Source: Christensenella tenuis
GTDB lineage: Bacteria; Bacillota; Clostridia; Christensenellales; Christensenellaceae
Direction: 5' to 3'
Assembly: GCF_014287795.1 (NCBI RefSeq)
Contig: NZ_JACOON010000001.1
Coordinates: forward strand, 124,001-188,000
DNA: 64,000 nt
In this document: positions 50,716-59,832 of the stretch, piece after piece
How positions within the stretch are numbered: the stretch's first letter is position 1
How the letters are laid out: each line of letters opens with the position of its first letter
Made by a program: the position numbers and the translations under genes
The notes under the pieces: model-generated
Told to the model about the DNA's origin: nothing
The model's input: the letters and a program-made list of their open reading frames with translations, nothing else
Database searches by the model: none

Positions 50716-52821
50716 TCAGAGATTTCTATTTTTCAGCCAGGTGGGCAGGGGAGTTCCGGCTTCGCGGTAAGCGCGCTTGAATAATTCGATTTGGCTGTCG
50801 ATGCGCGGGACTCCTTTAAGAACGGGGAGTTTTTGGTAAACGCCCTTACCGACTTGATGACGCGTCTTGACATTATCTTTCAATTGGAGGTCGATCAAGT
50901 CGTTGATCTCCCGCTTTAAGTCGGGATCCAGAATAGGAACGGCAACCTCTACCCGCCGTTCTGTATTGCGCGACATGAAATCGGCAGAAGAAATATAGAT
51001 TTTCTGACGTTCTTTTGGCCCAAATAAATAGACCCGTGAATGCTCAAGATAGCGCCCGACGATACTTGATATATCGATATTGCGTGTTTTGCCTGAAGCC
51101 TCCACATTAAGGCAACAAATGCCGCGAATAATCATCCGTATTTTTACACCGGCATCGGAAGCCGCTATTAACTTTTTGATGATATCGAGATCGTTCAACG
51201 AGTTTACCTTGAAAGTGAGCTCTGCGGGAGCTCCCGATTTTGCCATCAGGATTTCTTGGTCGATGTAACGCAGGACAGACTGCTTAAGCGTCAAGGGAGA
51301 AACCATCAGGATATCTGAATTTTCCACAAGGCTCCCCATGCACAAGTTTTTAAAAACGTCCTGCGCGTTGAGAGCAATATCTTCATCCGCAGTAATCAGT
51401 GATAAGTCCGTATACAGCTTTGCCGTATTTTCATTATAGTTTCCTGTGCCAATCTGCGTAATGAACCCGAGTTCGCCATCGCGCTTTTTCATCGTGATCA
51501 GGAGGAGCTTGGAATGAACTTTGTAATCCTCAATGCCGTAAATAAGCGAGGCCCCGGCCTCCTGAAGCCGTTTTGACCAATCGATATTATTTTCCTCATC
51601 AAAACGGGCCCGAAGCTCCACGACGGTAATGACTTCTTTTCCATTTTCTGCGGCGCGTATCAGGGCGTCGATTACTTTTGAATTGCGTGCCACACGGTAT
51701 AGAGTAATCTTAATAGACATTACGCTTGGATTTGCCGCCGCCTCCTCAAGAAGGCGGACAAAAGCTTTCATGTCCTGATAGGGATAGGAAAGAAGAATAT
51801 CCTTTTTTTGGATTTGCGGGATCAGCTTTCTGTTTAAATCGATCTTGCCCGAAGGCTGCGGGATCAACGGCGGGTAAAAAAGAGCTTGGTATTTTTCGTC
51901 TGTAAGCTGATCTTTCAAATCAGATACGAAAGAAAGTACGGTAGGCATTTCGTTGAAGAATACTTCATCCTGGGTAAGATTCAAATGCTTCATTAGCCGT
52001 TTGGTGATTTCAGCACTCTGGTTGCGGCAGATATCAAGGCGCACTGGCTCCAGCTTTTTGCGTTTTTTGACGATAATCTCCATAATATCACGGTAGGACA
52101 TATCATAATCAAAAAACGCTTCGTCCGCATCGATATCTGCATTGCGCGTGATTGAAAAAATACTGCGCGCCTCCACCTTATGCTTGGGAAATACTTTGGA
52201 AGCAAACCGATAGATCAAATCTTCAATCAATGTAAATTTTATATACTTGCTGGGCAGGAGAAGCAAACGTTCGAAATAACCGCTTGCCGGAATAATACCA
52301 AGTTGCGTTTTCCCATCCTTTGATTTCAGCAATACCGCAATATATACGGTATTGTTTTGTAAAAATGGGAAAGGATGGTGCTTATCAAGAATGTGTGGGG
52401 AAAGTAATGGAAGCACGTTGCGTTCAAAATAACGTTCCAAAAAGCGGTCTTCATACTTGGTGAGGTGCACGCCTGCTTTATAAAAAATATGGTATTCCTC
52501 GAGCTTACTCAAAATTTCGATCAAAGCACGGTTTTTACGCGGCGTAAGATCCCGTATCTTACGGTTGATTGTACGCAGCTGCTCAAGTGTGGTCATGCCG
52601 GAACGTGGATCAATCTCATCTTTCTTCAGCAAGAGGCGGTCGTGCAGGCTGCCTACACGTACCATAAGAAATTCGCTCAGGTTGCTATGGTAGATTGCCA
52701 TAAAATTAAGCCGTTCAAACAAAGGATTGGAAGGATCCTCAGCTTCTTCCAATACCCGCTCGTTAAACTTCAGCCAGCTTAAATCACGGTTCATAAGATG
52801 CTTATATTTGTTTTCAGCCAT
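50716..52821 (-). CDS. ppk1: Polyphosphate kinase 1
   Basis: This 701-residue enzyme makes polyphosphate from ATP. It has the N-terminal MNRDLSWLKFNERVLEEA, SVMSIKITLYRVARNSKVIDALIRAAENGKEVITVVELRARFDEENNI, the phosphorylated-His region YKVHSKLLLI, FITQIGTGNYNENTAKLYTDLSL, and the second His region HSRVYLFG. The length is standard. The start at 52821 is set by GGAG; the frame begins earlier with a TTG that overlaps that site. It forms its own unit. Polyphosphate and glycogen stores in one window suggest a storage-capable organism. Confidence 0.96.
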   Translation of the reverse strand: MAENKYKHLMNRDLSWLKFNERVLEEAEDPSNPLFERLNFMAIYHSNLSEFLMVRVGSLHDRLLLKKDEIDPRSGMTTLEQLRTINRKIRDLTPRKNRALIEILSKLEEYHIFYKAGVHLTKYEDRFLERYFERNVLPLLSPHILDKHHPFPFLQNNTVYIAVLLKSKDGKTQLGIIPASGYFERLLLLPSKYIKFTLIEDLIYRFASKVFPKHKVEARSIFSITRNADIDADEAFFDYDMSYRDIMEIIVKKRKKLEPVRLDICRNQSAEITKRLMKHLNLTQDEVFFNEMPTVLSFVSDLKDQLTDEKYQALFYPPLIPQPSGKIDLNRKLIPQIQKKDILLSYPYQDMKAFVRLLEEAAANPSVMSIKITLYRVARNSKVIDALIRAAENGKEVITVVELRARFDEENNIDWSKRLQEAGASLIYGIEDYKVHSKLLLITMKKRDGELGFITQIGTGNYNENTAKLYTDLSLITADEDIALNAQDVFKNLCMGSLVENSDILMVSPLTLKQSVLRYIDQEILMAKSGAPAELTFKVNSLNDLDIIKKLIAASDAGVKIRMIIRGICCLNVEASGKTRNIDISSIVGRYLEHSRVYLFGPKERQKIYISSADFMSRNTERRVEVAVPILDPDLKREINDLIDLQLKDNVKTRHQVGKGVYQKLPVLKGVPRIDSQIELFKRAYREAGTPLPTWLKNRNL

Positions 52822-52916
52822 AATGTACTCCAAAATATGCGATATTATTTATTATTATACTCTAAATTGCGACTGAAAACACAGTTTGATGAAAATTTTA
52901 CAATCGAGCGATTCTC

Positions 52917-52945
52917 TTGATAATATCGGGTATTGACGCTATAAT
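52917..52945 (+). promoter_or_regulatory. Promoter of the small membrane protein-valS operon
   Basis: TTGATA (52917-52922), 17-base spacer, TATAAT (52940-52945). The leader before the first start is only about 20 bases, so no T-box fits. Confidence 0.75.
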
Positions 52946-52971
52946 AGAAAAGTATGTGAACAGGAGAAACT

Positions 52972-53157
52972 ATGGAATTTTTTGCAAATATCACAATCGT
53001 ACAGGTCATTGGTCTTGTTGTGCTTGCGGCAGGGGCTGTTTTCAGTTTTACTGCAAAGCATATTGCGAAGAGATTTCGCTATGAGCATACGGATTTGGTT
53101 TTGAAGTTCGTTGGCCTTGGCGTTGCGATTGCAGGATTCCTGATGATATTTATTTAG
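52972..53157 (+). CDS. Small two-helix membrane protein
   Basis: This 61-residue protein has two hydrophobic stretches (about 7-25 and 43-61) around a basic loop AKHIAKRFRYEHTD. The site AGGAGAAA supports the start. It ends 19 bases before valS and shares its promoter. I recognise no named family. Similar small proteins are common in Clostridia and of unknown role. Confidence 0.75.
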   Translation: MEFFANITIVQVIGLVVLAAGAVFSFTAKHIAKRFRYEHTDLVLKFVGLGVAIAGFLMIFI

Positions 53158-53176
53158 AGTGGTTGGAGGCAAAAGG

Positions 53177-55813
53177 ATGCGCAAAGAGCTGAGCAAGACA
53201 TATGATCCCAAAGAGACAGAAGAAAAACTATATCAGAAATGGCTGGAAAAGGGATACTTCCACGCAGAGGTGGACCACAACAAGAAACCATTTACTATTG
53301 TAATTCCCCCACCGAATATTACGGGGCAGCTTCATATGGGCCATGCGCTCGATAATATGATGCAGGATGCAATTATCCGCACAAAACGTATGCAGGGATA
53401 CTCGACTCTATGGATGCCAGGTACGGATCACGCCAGTATTGCGACGGAAGTAAAGATAGTAGATGCGCTGCGCGATGAAGGGACGTCGAAGGAGGAACTT
53501 GGACGCGAAAAGTTCATGGAACGCGCATGGCAGTGGCGTGATGAATTCGGCGGCAGGATTACCCGCCAATTAAAAAAGCTCGGCTCATCGCTTGACTGGG
53601 AACGCGAGCGTTTCACAATGGACGAAGGCTGTAATCGTGCGGTGCGTGAGGTTTTCGTCCGCCTATACGAAAAGGGGTTGATTTATCAAGGGAACCGTAT
53701 TATTAACTGGTGCCCGGAGTGCATGACGGCGCTTTCGGATGCGGAAGTGGAATATGAAGAGAAGGATTCCCATCTTTGGCATATGCGGTATCGTACGGAA
53801 GATGGCGGGGAAGGGATTGTCGTAGCGACGACACGCCCGGAAACGATGCTCGGCGATACGGCTGTTGCCGTCAATCCGGCGGACGAACGCTACAAAGATT
53901 TGGTAGGAAAACATGTGATCCTTCCACTGCTCGATAAGCCGATACCTGTTGTGGCAGATGAATATGTGGATATGGAATTTGGAACCGGCGCGGTGAAAAT
54001 TACGCCCGCACATGATCCGAACGACTATGAAGTGGGCGAACGCCATAAACTGCCCGTCGTGCGTGTGATGAACGACGATGGAACAATGGCGGAAAACGCC
54101 GGAAAGTATGCGGGCATGGATAGGGATGAAGCCCGCAAACAAATTGTGGAGGATCTTAAGGCGTGCGGCGCGCTCGTAGAAATTGAAGATTATAAGCACA
54201 ATGTCGGACATTGTTACCGCTGTCATACAGTGATCGAGCCGATCATTTCGCGCCAGTGGTTTGTGAAAATGAAAGAGCTTGTACAGCCGGCGATTGAAGC
54301 GGTGGAAACAGGCAAGGTAAAATTTGTCCCTGAACGTTTCTCTAAAATTTATTTTAATTGGCTGTATAACATCCGGGACTGGTGCATCTCCCGCCAGTTA
54401 TGGTGGGGACACCGGATTCCGGCCTATACATGTAAAGCCTGCGGAAAGCTCATCGTGGCGGTGGAAGAACCCTCCGTGTGTCCGGAATGCGGTCATACGG
54501 AATTGATTCAGGATGAAGACGTGCTTGATACGTGGTTTTCTTCCGGATTATGGCCTTTTTCGACGCTTGGCTGGCCGGAGAAAACACCGGAACTCGACTA
54601 TTTCTACCCGACGGATGTACTCGTAACCGGATATGACATTATTTTCTTCTGGGTTGCCAGAATGATTATTTTCGGTATTGAAATCATGGGAGATGTACCG
54701 TTCCATACGGTAGATATCCATGGCATCGTGCGGGACAGCGAAGGACGCAAGATGTCAAAATCTCTTGGCAACGGAATTGATCCGCTTGAAGTGATTGGGA
54801 AATATGGTGCGGATGCACTGCGGTTTTCCCTTGCGGTAGGCAACAGTCCGGGGAATGATATGCGTTTTTATTGGGAAAAAGTGGAAGCTGCCCGCAATTT
54901 TGCGAACAAAATATGGAATGCATCACGTTTTGTACTGATGAATATCGGCGACGGCGAAGTGGCTCCGGTTGATGAAAAGAAACTCGATATTGCGGATCGT
55001 TGGATTCTTGCAAAACTGAACGAAGCAATCCGTGAATGTACAGATAATATTGAAAAATATGATCTTGGCCTTGCGGCGCAGAAAATATATGACTTTTCAT
55101 GGAGCGAGCTATGCGATTGGTATATTGAAATGGCAAAACCGCGCCTGTATGGTGACGATGAAGAAGTGAAGGCAGCGACGATCAGTGTGCTTGTATATGT
55201 GCTTGAAAACACGCTCAAACTACTGCATCCGTTTATGCCCTTTATTACAGAGGAAATTTATACGAGCCTGCCCGGCGCGGCAGAAACGATCATGCTTGGG
55301 CCGTGGCCGAGACCGTCATACGAAGGCGGAAGGGAACAGGCGGACATGATGAATGGCGTAATGGATCTGATTCGTTCCATTCGGAATGTACGTGCGGAGA
55401 TGAATGTCCCGCCGAGCGTAAAAGCAAAAATTACTGTGCTTACAAAGCATGCAGACGCGATAGAAGCCTGCGCTGAATATTTGAAACGCCTTGCTTATGC
55501 AAGCGAAGTTACGGTAGCCGAAGATAAATCCATGATTCCACAGAACAGCGTTTCAGCAGTATGCGCGGTGGGTGAAGCGTTTATGCCGCTTGCAGAGCTC
55601 ATCGACGTGGAAAAAGAACTGGCGCGCCTGAAAAAGGAAGCGGAGAAAAACGAAGGGGAGATAAGGCGGGCGGAAAGCAAGTTGAACAATAAGGGATTTA
55701 CCGAGAAAGCGCCCGCAAAAGTTGTGGAAGAAGAACGCGCTAAGCTGGATACTTATCTTGAAATGCGCGGGAAACTCTCCGAACGCATTGCGTTTATGGA
55801 GGATATGAACTAG
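53177..55813 (+). CDS. valS: Valyl-tRNA synthetase
   Basis: This 878-residue class I synthetase charges tRNA-Val. The HIGH motif is in PPPNITGQLHMGHALDN, an editing domain (CP1) follows with TTRPETMLGDTAVAVNP, and KMSKS is in DSEGRKMSKSLGNGIDP. The anticodon-binding domain and a C-terminal coiled coil (VEKELARLKKEAEKNEGEIRRAESKL) complete the form. The start at 53177 has GGAGG at 7 bases. folC starts 2 bases after its stop. A tRNA-Val gene lies 1.8 kb downstream. Confidence 0.96.
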   Translation: MRKELSKTYDPKETEEKLYQKWLEKGYFHAEVDHNKKPFTIVIPPPNITGQLHMGHALDNMMQDAIIRTKRMQGYSTLWMPGTDHASIATEVKIVDALRDEGTSKEELGREKFMERAWQWRDEFGGRITRQLKKLGSSLDWERERFTMDEGCNRAVREVFVRLYEKGLIYQGNRIINWCPECMTALSDAEVEYEEKDSHLWHMRYRTEDGGEGIVVATTRPETMLGDTAVAVNPADERYKDLVGKHVILPLLDKPIPVVADEYVDMEFGTGAVKITPAHDPNDYEVGERHKLPVVRVMNDDGTMAENAGKYAGMDRDEARKQIVEDLKACGALVEIEDYKHNVGHCYRCHTVIEPIISRQWFVKMKELVQPAIEAVETGKVKFVPERFSKIYFNWLYNIRDWCISRQLWWGHRIPAYTCKACGKLIVAVEEPSVCPECGHTELIQDEDVLDTWFSSGLWPFSTLGWPEKTPELDYFYPTDVLVTGYDIIFFWVARMIIFGIEIMGDVPFHTVDIHGIVRDSEGRKMSKSLGNGIDPLEVIGKYGADALRFSLAVGNSPGNDMRFYWEKVEAARNFANKIWNASRFVLMNIGDGEVAPVDEKKLDIADRWILAKLNEAIRECTDNIEKYDLGLAAQKIYDFSWSELCDWYIEMAKPRLYGDDEEVKAATISVLVYVLENTLKLLHPFMPFITEEIYTSLPGAAETIMLGPWPRPSYEGGREQADMMNGVMDLIRSIRNVRAEMNVPPSVKAKITVLTKHADAIEACAEYLKRLAYASEVTVAEDKSMIPQNSVSAVCAVGEAFMPLAELIDVEKELARLKKEAEKNEGEIRRAESKLNNKGFTEKAPAKVVEEERAKLDTYLEMRGKLSERIAFMEDMN

Positions 55814-55815
55814 GC

Positions 55816-56922
55816 ATGCAATATGTGCATCTGGCGGGGACAAACGCCAAGGGCTCCACGGCGCAATATATTGCCGGAATCATTTCAAAGGAGCATTCCT
55901 GCGGCTTGTTTACTTCGCCCCACATCATTTCCCCGCGCGAACGAATGAAGATTGACGGGGAAATGATTTCCAAAACGGAATATGATGAATATATGCAGCG
56001 TATAAGAGGTGACGGAGAAATGCACCTCTTTTGCGTTTGGACACACGCCGCGCTTGCATGGTTTGAAGACCAGAACGTAAAATATGCCGTAATCGAAACG
56101 GGACTTGGGGGCCGCCTTGATCCAACCAATACCGTGCCTTCGGAGATGCAGGTTTTAACGCCCATCAGCTATGATCATATGTCGATTCTCGGGAATACGC
56201 TGACGGAGATTGCACGTGAAAAATGCGGTATTATCAAACGGGGGTCCACTGTGATTTCCCATCCGCAGAAAGAAGAGGCAATGCGTGTAATCAGGCAAAC
56301 GTGCAAAGGGAAGAACGCTCGGCTGATTGTGCTTGATGAAAACAAGGTCAATGTAAAAGAAAGCACGATTTCCGGACAAAGATTTGATTTTGCTTACGAA
56401 GGAAAGCGCTATAAAAACCTCCGGATACGGGCCATCTCTCCAATGCAGGTGGAAAATGCGTGCGTCGCATTGATGGCGGCCGTCGAGCTTGGTTTCAGCG
56501 AGCGTTCTATTCGCAGTGGGCTTGAAGAGACGGTTATTCCGGCCAGGGTGCAGGCAGATGGAAAGCTTGTCATCGATGGGGCGCATAATCCTGCGGCGAT
56601 TGAGGAGCTTGCGCAGACGGTCAGACGGCATTATCCGCACGAAGATATCACAGCGCTTGCCGCCGTTATGCGCGACAAAGATGTGGAACATATTGCCGCG
56701 GGCATCGGCAGCTTTGCCAACCGTGTCGTTTGCACATGCGCCGAAAAAAGAAGAGGGCTTCCCGCAAAGGAGTTGGCTTTGTATTTTGATAAAAGCGTGG
56801 CCATAGAAGACCCGGAGTATGCATTCCAGGAAGCCCAACGCCTGACAGAGCAAAAAAAAGGCATACTAATTGTATGCGGCTCTTTTTATCTTGCTGCGGA
56901 TGTCCTCCGGCAGCTACCCTAA
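55816..56922 (+). CDS. folC: Folylpolyglutamate synthase/dihydrofolate synthase, N-terminally short
   Basis: This 368-residue Mur-ligase-family enzyme adds glutamate to folates. The P-loop is HLAGTNAKGSTAQYI at residues 5-19; then FTSPHIISPRERMKIDGEMIS, ETGLGGRLDPTN, YDHMSILGNTLTEIAREKCGIIK and VIDGAHNPAAIEEL. Normal FolC is about 420-440 residues, with about 50 before the P-loop (helical GLERI region); these are missing. The P-loop also has Ala for the usual Gly (GTNGKGS). No longer frame is available, as valS ends 2 bases before. It may be a short functional variant or a degenerated copy. Confidence 0.82.
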   Translation: MQYVHLAGTNAKGSTAQYIAGIISKEHSCGLFTSPHIISPRERMKIDGEMISKTEYDEYMQRIRGDGEMHLFCVWTHAALAWFEDQNVKYAVIETGLGGRLDPTNTVPSEMQVLTPISYDHMSILGNTLTEIAREKCGIIKRGSTVISHPQKEEAMRVIRQTCKGKNARLIVLDENKVNVKESTISGQRFDFAYEGKRYKNLRIRAISPMQVENACVALMAAVELGFSERSIRSGLEETVIPARVQADGKLVIDGAHNPAAIEELAQTVRRHYPHEDITALAAVMRDKDVEHIAAGIGSFANRVVCTCAEKRRGLPAKELALYFDKSVAIEDPEYAFQEAQRLTEQKKGILIVCGSFYLAADVLRQLP

Positions 56923-57443
56923 CCTAGACGAAGGACCACGTCCTTATAAATACTGACGGCATTTTTACGCCAATTATCCACAATTTTCTGTGCTTCAGTT
57001 TTGGAGTATACAATACTGTTGATTTCAAAAATTGTGCGGTCATGCTCTAAAACTTTCAGGATGACTCGGTATTCATTTTGGGCAAGTTTAATATATTCAC
57101 CAACGAGCTGGGACTCCAATTCCAATTCACTGCGGTGTTCTTTCAGGTAAGCATCAACCGTTTCCCGGAAGGAAAGACGAAGATCGCTGACCAGTACATT
57201 GAGCATATTTCTTCCGGCTTCCGTAATTCCATACACCGTATTTTGCGGAGTGGATTTTGAATAAATATGTCCTCCCTGCTCCAATTCAAAAATACATTCT
57301 TTGAGATCAAAATATCCCATGAACGAAAGTTCGGTCATAGTGCGGACAAGCTGTAATTCCGAAAGCGCCATACCGCTTTTTTCAAGAAAATAGAGCAGTA
57401 ATAACTTGTTATGCGCCATAGTCTGCTTGGGTTTTACTTTCAT
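56919..57443 (-). CDS. DUF4364 family protein (probable winged-helix regulator)
   Basis: This 174-residue protein matches the DUF4364 type of Clostridia by its N-terminal KPKQTMAHNKLLLLYFLEKSGMALSELQLVRTMTELSFMGYFDLKECIFELEQGGHI, a winged-helix-like arrangement, and a helical C-terminal half. The role is unknown, probably DNA-binding. The start at 57443 follows GGAGGG; an extended minus-10 (TGGTATAAT) lies at 57473-57465. Its stop codon overlaps the folC stop codon of the opposite strand, so no terminator separates the two. Confidence 0.82.
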   Translation of the reverse strand: MKVKPKQTMAHNKLLLLYFLEKSGMALSELQLVRTMTELSFMGYFDLKECIFELEQGGHIYSKSTPQNTVYGITEAGRNMLNVLVSDLRLSFRETVDAYLKEHRSELELESQLVGEYIKLAQNEYRVILKVLEHDRTIFEINSIVYSKTEAQKIVDNWRKNAVSIYKDVVLRLG

Positions 57444-57464
57444 AAAAACAGTCCCTCCAAGATT

Positions 57465-57473
57465 ATTATACCA
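57465..57473 (-). promoter_or_regulatory. Extended minus-10 of the DUF4364 gene
   Basis: TGGTATAAT on the minus strand lies about 20 bases before the start; no clear minus-35. Confidence 0.55.
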
Positions 57474-57500
57474 TATGGGAAAATCTTTCGAAAGGAACGC

Positions 57501-57528
57501 TTGAATTTTATATGGATTTATGTATAAT
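57501..57528 (+). promoter_or_regulatory. Promoter for tRNA-Val
   Basis: TTGAAT (57501-57506), 16-base spacer, TATAAT (57523-57528), about 75 bases upstream of the tRNA. Confidence 0.6.
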
Positions 57529-57607
57529 AATAAAGGTAACAAAATGGACTTGTTTTTAAAAAGGCAAAGGTCTGGGTGCATTCGGCAAGAACAAGAAAGA
57601 AAAATGT

Positions 57608-57684
57608 GGGACTATAGCTCAGATGGTTAGAGTACCTCGTTGACATCGAGGGGGTCACTGGTTCGAGTCCAGCTAGTCCCACCA
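57608..57684 (+). tRNA. tRNA-Val (anticodon GAC)
   Basis: The 77-base gene has acceptor stem GGGACTA/TAGTCCC, D-arm AGCTCAGATGGTTAGAGT, anticodon stem CCTCG/CGAGG with loop TTGACAT (anticodon GAC), T-loop GGTTCGAGTCC and an encoded CCA. Confidence 0.97.
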
Positions 57685-57709
57685 CTCCGCAGAGATTGAT
57701 ACTGCGCTT

Positions 57710-57741
57710 AAAACCTGCAAAAATACACTTGCAGGTTTTTT
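57710..57741 (+). terminator. Terminator of tRNA-Val
   Basis: A perfect 10-bp stem AAAACCTGCA/TGCAGGTTTT with a 10-base loop is followed by further T. Confidence 0.9.
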
Positions 57742-57850
57742 GTATGTGCAATTGCTATGTCGTGGTTCGTTGCATCAGACGAGTGCTCGGAAATGATACT
57801 TTTAGGAGCAATAATATATACCGCTTACGGTGAGAGAAGGGTGAAATTGG

Positions 57851-58205
57851 CTGTCGAAAGAAATGGCGGGGCGCGAACTTACTGAAGATAACCTGCCAGA
57901 TTCTGGAGCACTGGTGGAAGCAGCGGGCAAACATGCTGTTCTTTCGCTGTAGGAGGTTTGGTTCCAGTATGAGAAAGATTTACCAGACGTACTCAAGTAA
58001 GTATGGACGTCCCCCAAGCATCTTTTTTGCAGTGGTAGGCGGCAATGGAACAGGGAAATCCACTATGCTTAAAGCAATCTGTAATGTCCGCGAGCCTTAC
58101 CGGGGCAAAGTGCTCGTCAATGGGGAAAAGTTGAGAAGTATAAACCGGATGAGTCGCCACATATTCAAAAAAGCCATGACCAACGAGGAGGTGATTGAAC
58201 TGTGA
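57851..58205 (+). pseudogene. Decayed ECF transporter double-ATPase gene (3' part)
   Basis: Pieces of a two-domain ECF-type ATP-binding protein are readable across frames. First comes an inter-domain linker and the start of the second ABC domain (HAVLSL, then EVWFQYEKDLPDVLK), broken by in-frame stops at 57950 and 57998. After a frame change, FFAVVGGNGTGKSTMLKAI gives the Walker A motif at about 58038, followed by PYRGKVLVNGEKL. The rest of the domain (Walker B and signature) is deleted, and a short C-terminal end RMSRHIFKKAMTNEEVIEL remains. Its stop overlaps the next start. It cannot make a working ATPase. Confidence 0.8.
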
Positions 58206-59062
58206 AAAATGAACAAATGAAGATGGAAAAATGTGGAATTTACACCTGGTTTGGTTTTGTCATTCCATTTCCAGAAAAACTACGCTTAATAAAAGAAGCG
58301 GGATTTGACACAATTTGCACGTGGTGGGACGATATGTTCGTCGAAATCGACGGCCGGAAAGAGGAGCATTTTTCACAGGCGCTGGCTGCCGGACTTTATC
58401 TGGAGCATACTCATTTACCCTATGATGGCTGTGACGAGTTATGGCGGCCGGGAATGGATGGCGATACTTTATGCGAACAGTATTGCAAAGGGGTTTCGGA
58501 AGCGGCAGAAAGCGGAATCGGGACAGTGGTAATGCATCCGTTTGAACGGTTTGTACCGGAAAATGGAATTTGGGAGGTGTTCTCTGCACGCATGGAGCGT
58601 ATTGCAGGCCAAAGTGCTGAAAAGCAGATTAGGCTTGCAATAGAAAATCTTCCGGACAGGAAAGGCTTTATGCATATCGTCGATCATTTAAACGCAAATC
58701 CTTATGTGGGGATTTGTTTTGATACAGGGCATAATCATGTAACAATACCGAATGATTTTGAACTGCTGGAAAGATACCAAGACCGGATATTTGCCCTGCA
58801 CGTACATGATAACCATGGAACGAGTGACGAACATCTGTTGCCTTACAGCGGAACCATTGATTGGATGGCATTTAAGCGGACGATTGAAAAAACAGGATTT
58901 GGCGGTTCTTTGATGCTTGAGTCCTGCTATCCAATTGATATGGAAAAATTCGATAAGGATCCGGCACATGAATATCAGGCACCGCCGATTCCGCCGGAAG
59001 AATATCTTGCGGATGCAAAAAGGTGCTGCGAAAAAGTGCTGCAGATTCAAACGGAGGATTGA
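58202..59062 (+). CDS. Sugar-phosphate isomerase/epimerase-like TIM-barrel protein
   Basis: This 286-residue protein is of the AP-endonuclease-2/xylose-isomerase-like fold. Likely metal ligands lie in AIENLP (Glu), ICFDTGH (Asp, His), HVHDNHG (His) and LMLESCYP (Glu). The start is a GTG overlapping the stop of the decayed ATPase (GTGA), with GAGGAGG upstream; an ATG at 58217 is an alternative. It is intact although genes on both sides are broken. The substrate is unknown, probably a sugar or cyclitol; it could have been linked to the lost transporter. Confidence 0.83.
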   Translation: MKNEQMKMEKCGIYTWFGFVIPFPEKLRLIKEAGFDTICTWWDDMFVEIDGRKEEHFSQALAAGLYLEHTHLPYDGCDELWRPGMDGDTLCEQYCKGVSEAAESGIGTVVMHPFERFVPENGIWEVFSARMERIAGQSAEKQIRLAIENLPDRKGFMHIVDHLNANPYVGICFDTGHNHVTIPNDFELLERYQDRIFALHVHDNHGTSDEHLLPYSGTIDWMAFKRTIEKTGFGGSLMLESCYPIDMEKFDKDPAHEYQAPPIPPEEYLADAKRCCEKVLQIQTED

Positions 59063-59203
59063 TATAGGCAAAGAATACAGGATCAAACCGGATAAAGAAA
59101 AAACAAAAGGGCCGGTATGCAAGAGAAAGCTTTTCAAGCGTACTGTTTTGCCGTTTTCATTATTTTTATATAAATCCATTTATAATTTGATTAGGGTGGC
59201 GAT

Positions 59204-59832
59204 ATGGAGACCGCAATTACTATATTAATTACCAGCCTGCTGATTATTGTTTATACGATGATACCGTTCTTCCTTATTTTTGAAAACGAAAGCCGCAGGC
59301 AAGAGAACTTGTTATTCTGGCCGTGATGTGCGGAATCGCCATTACCTCACGGGCAATTTTTATCTGGCTACCTCACTTCAAGCCGATGACAGCAATTATT
59401 ATCATTACTGGAATTGCATTTGGTACGGAATCAGGCTTCCTGGCAGGCACTATATCCGAATTCGTTTCGAATTTTATTTTTGGACAGGGACCATGGACGC
59501 AGTGGCAAATGTTTGCCTTGGGGATTGCGGATTTTTAGCCGGATTGCTATACCAAAAAGGACTGCTCAAAAAGGAAAAGCTTCCCCTGTGCATTGGGGGG
59601 AGTTATCGTGATGCTTGTCGTAGGGCCACTTTTGGATATCTGCGCTTTATTTACCATGGGTTCGGCCGTTACGCCGGAAGGTGCCGCTGCGGTTTACCTT
59701 TCAGGGCTGCCCGTTAATGCCGTACATGCTGCGGCTACGGTCCTGACACTGCTGCTTGTTTCCCAACCTATGTTCGAGAAGCTTGACCGGGTAAAGATAA
59801 AGTATGGCATGATGGAGGATTCCACGCAATGA
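59204..59832 (+). pseudogene. Frameshifted ECF transporter S component
   Basis: The reading METAITILITSLLIIVYTM, then ELVILAVMCGIAITSRAIF, ISEFVSNFIFGQGPWTQWQM, GFLAGLLYQKGLLKKEKLPL and LLDICALFTMGSAV matches an ECF substrate-binding membrane protein of the CbrT-like kind, but it needs three frame changes, near 59297, 59535 and 59590. The last part runs into the EcfT gene with a 4-base overlap, as in intact operons. Three independent lesions make sequencing error an unlikely full explanation. The substrate of the original protein is not certain. Confidence 0.82.

Noticed and set aside
52860..53176. T-box leader before valS
   Set aside because: The promoter lies about 20 bases before a small gene, and no T-box sequence or specifier stem is visible.
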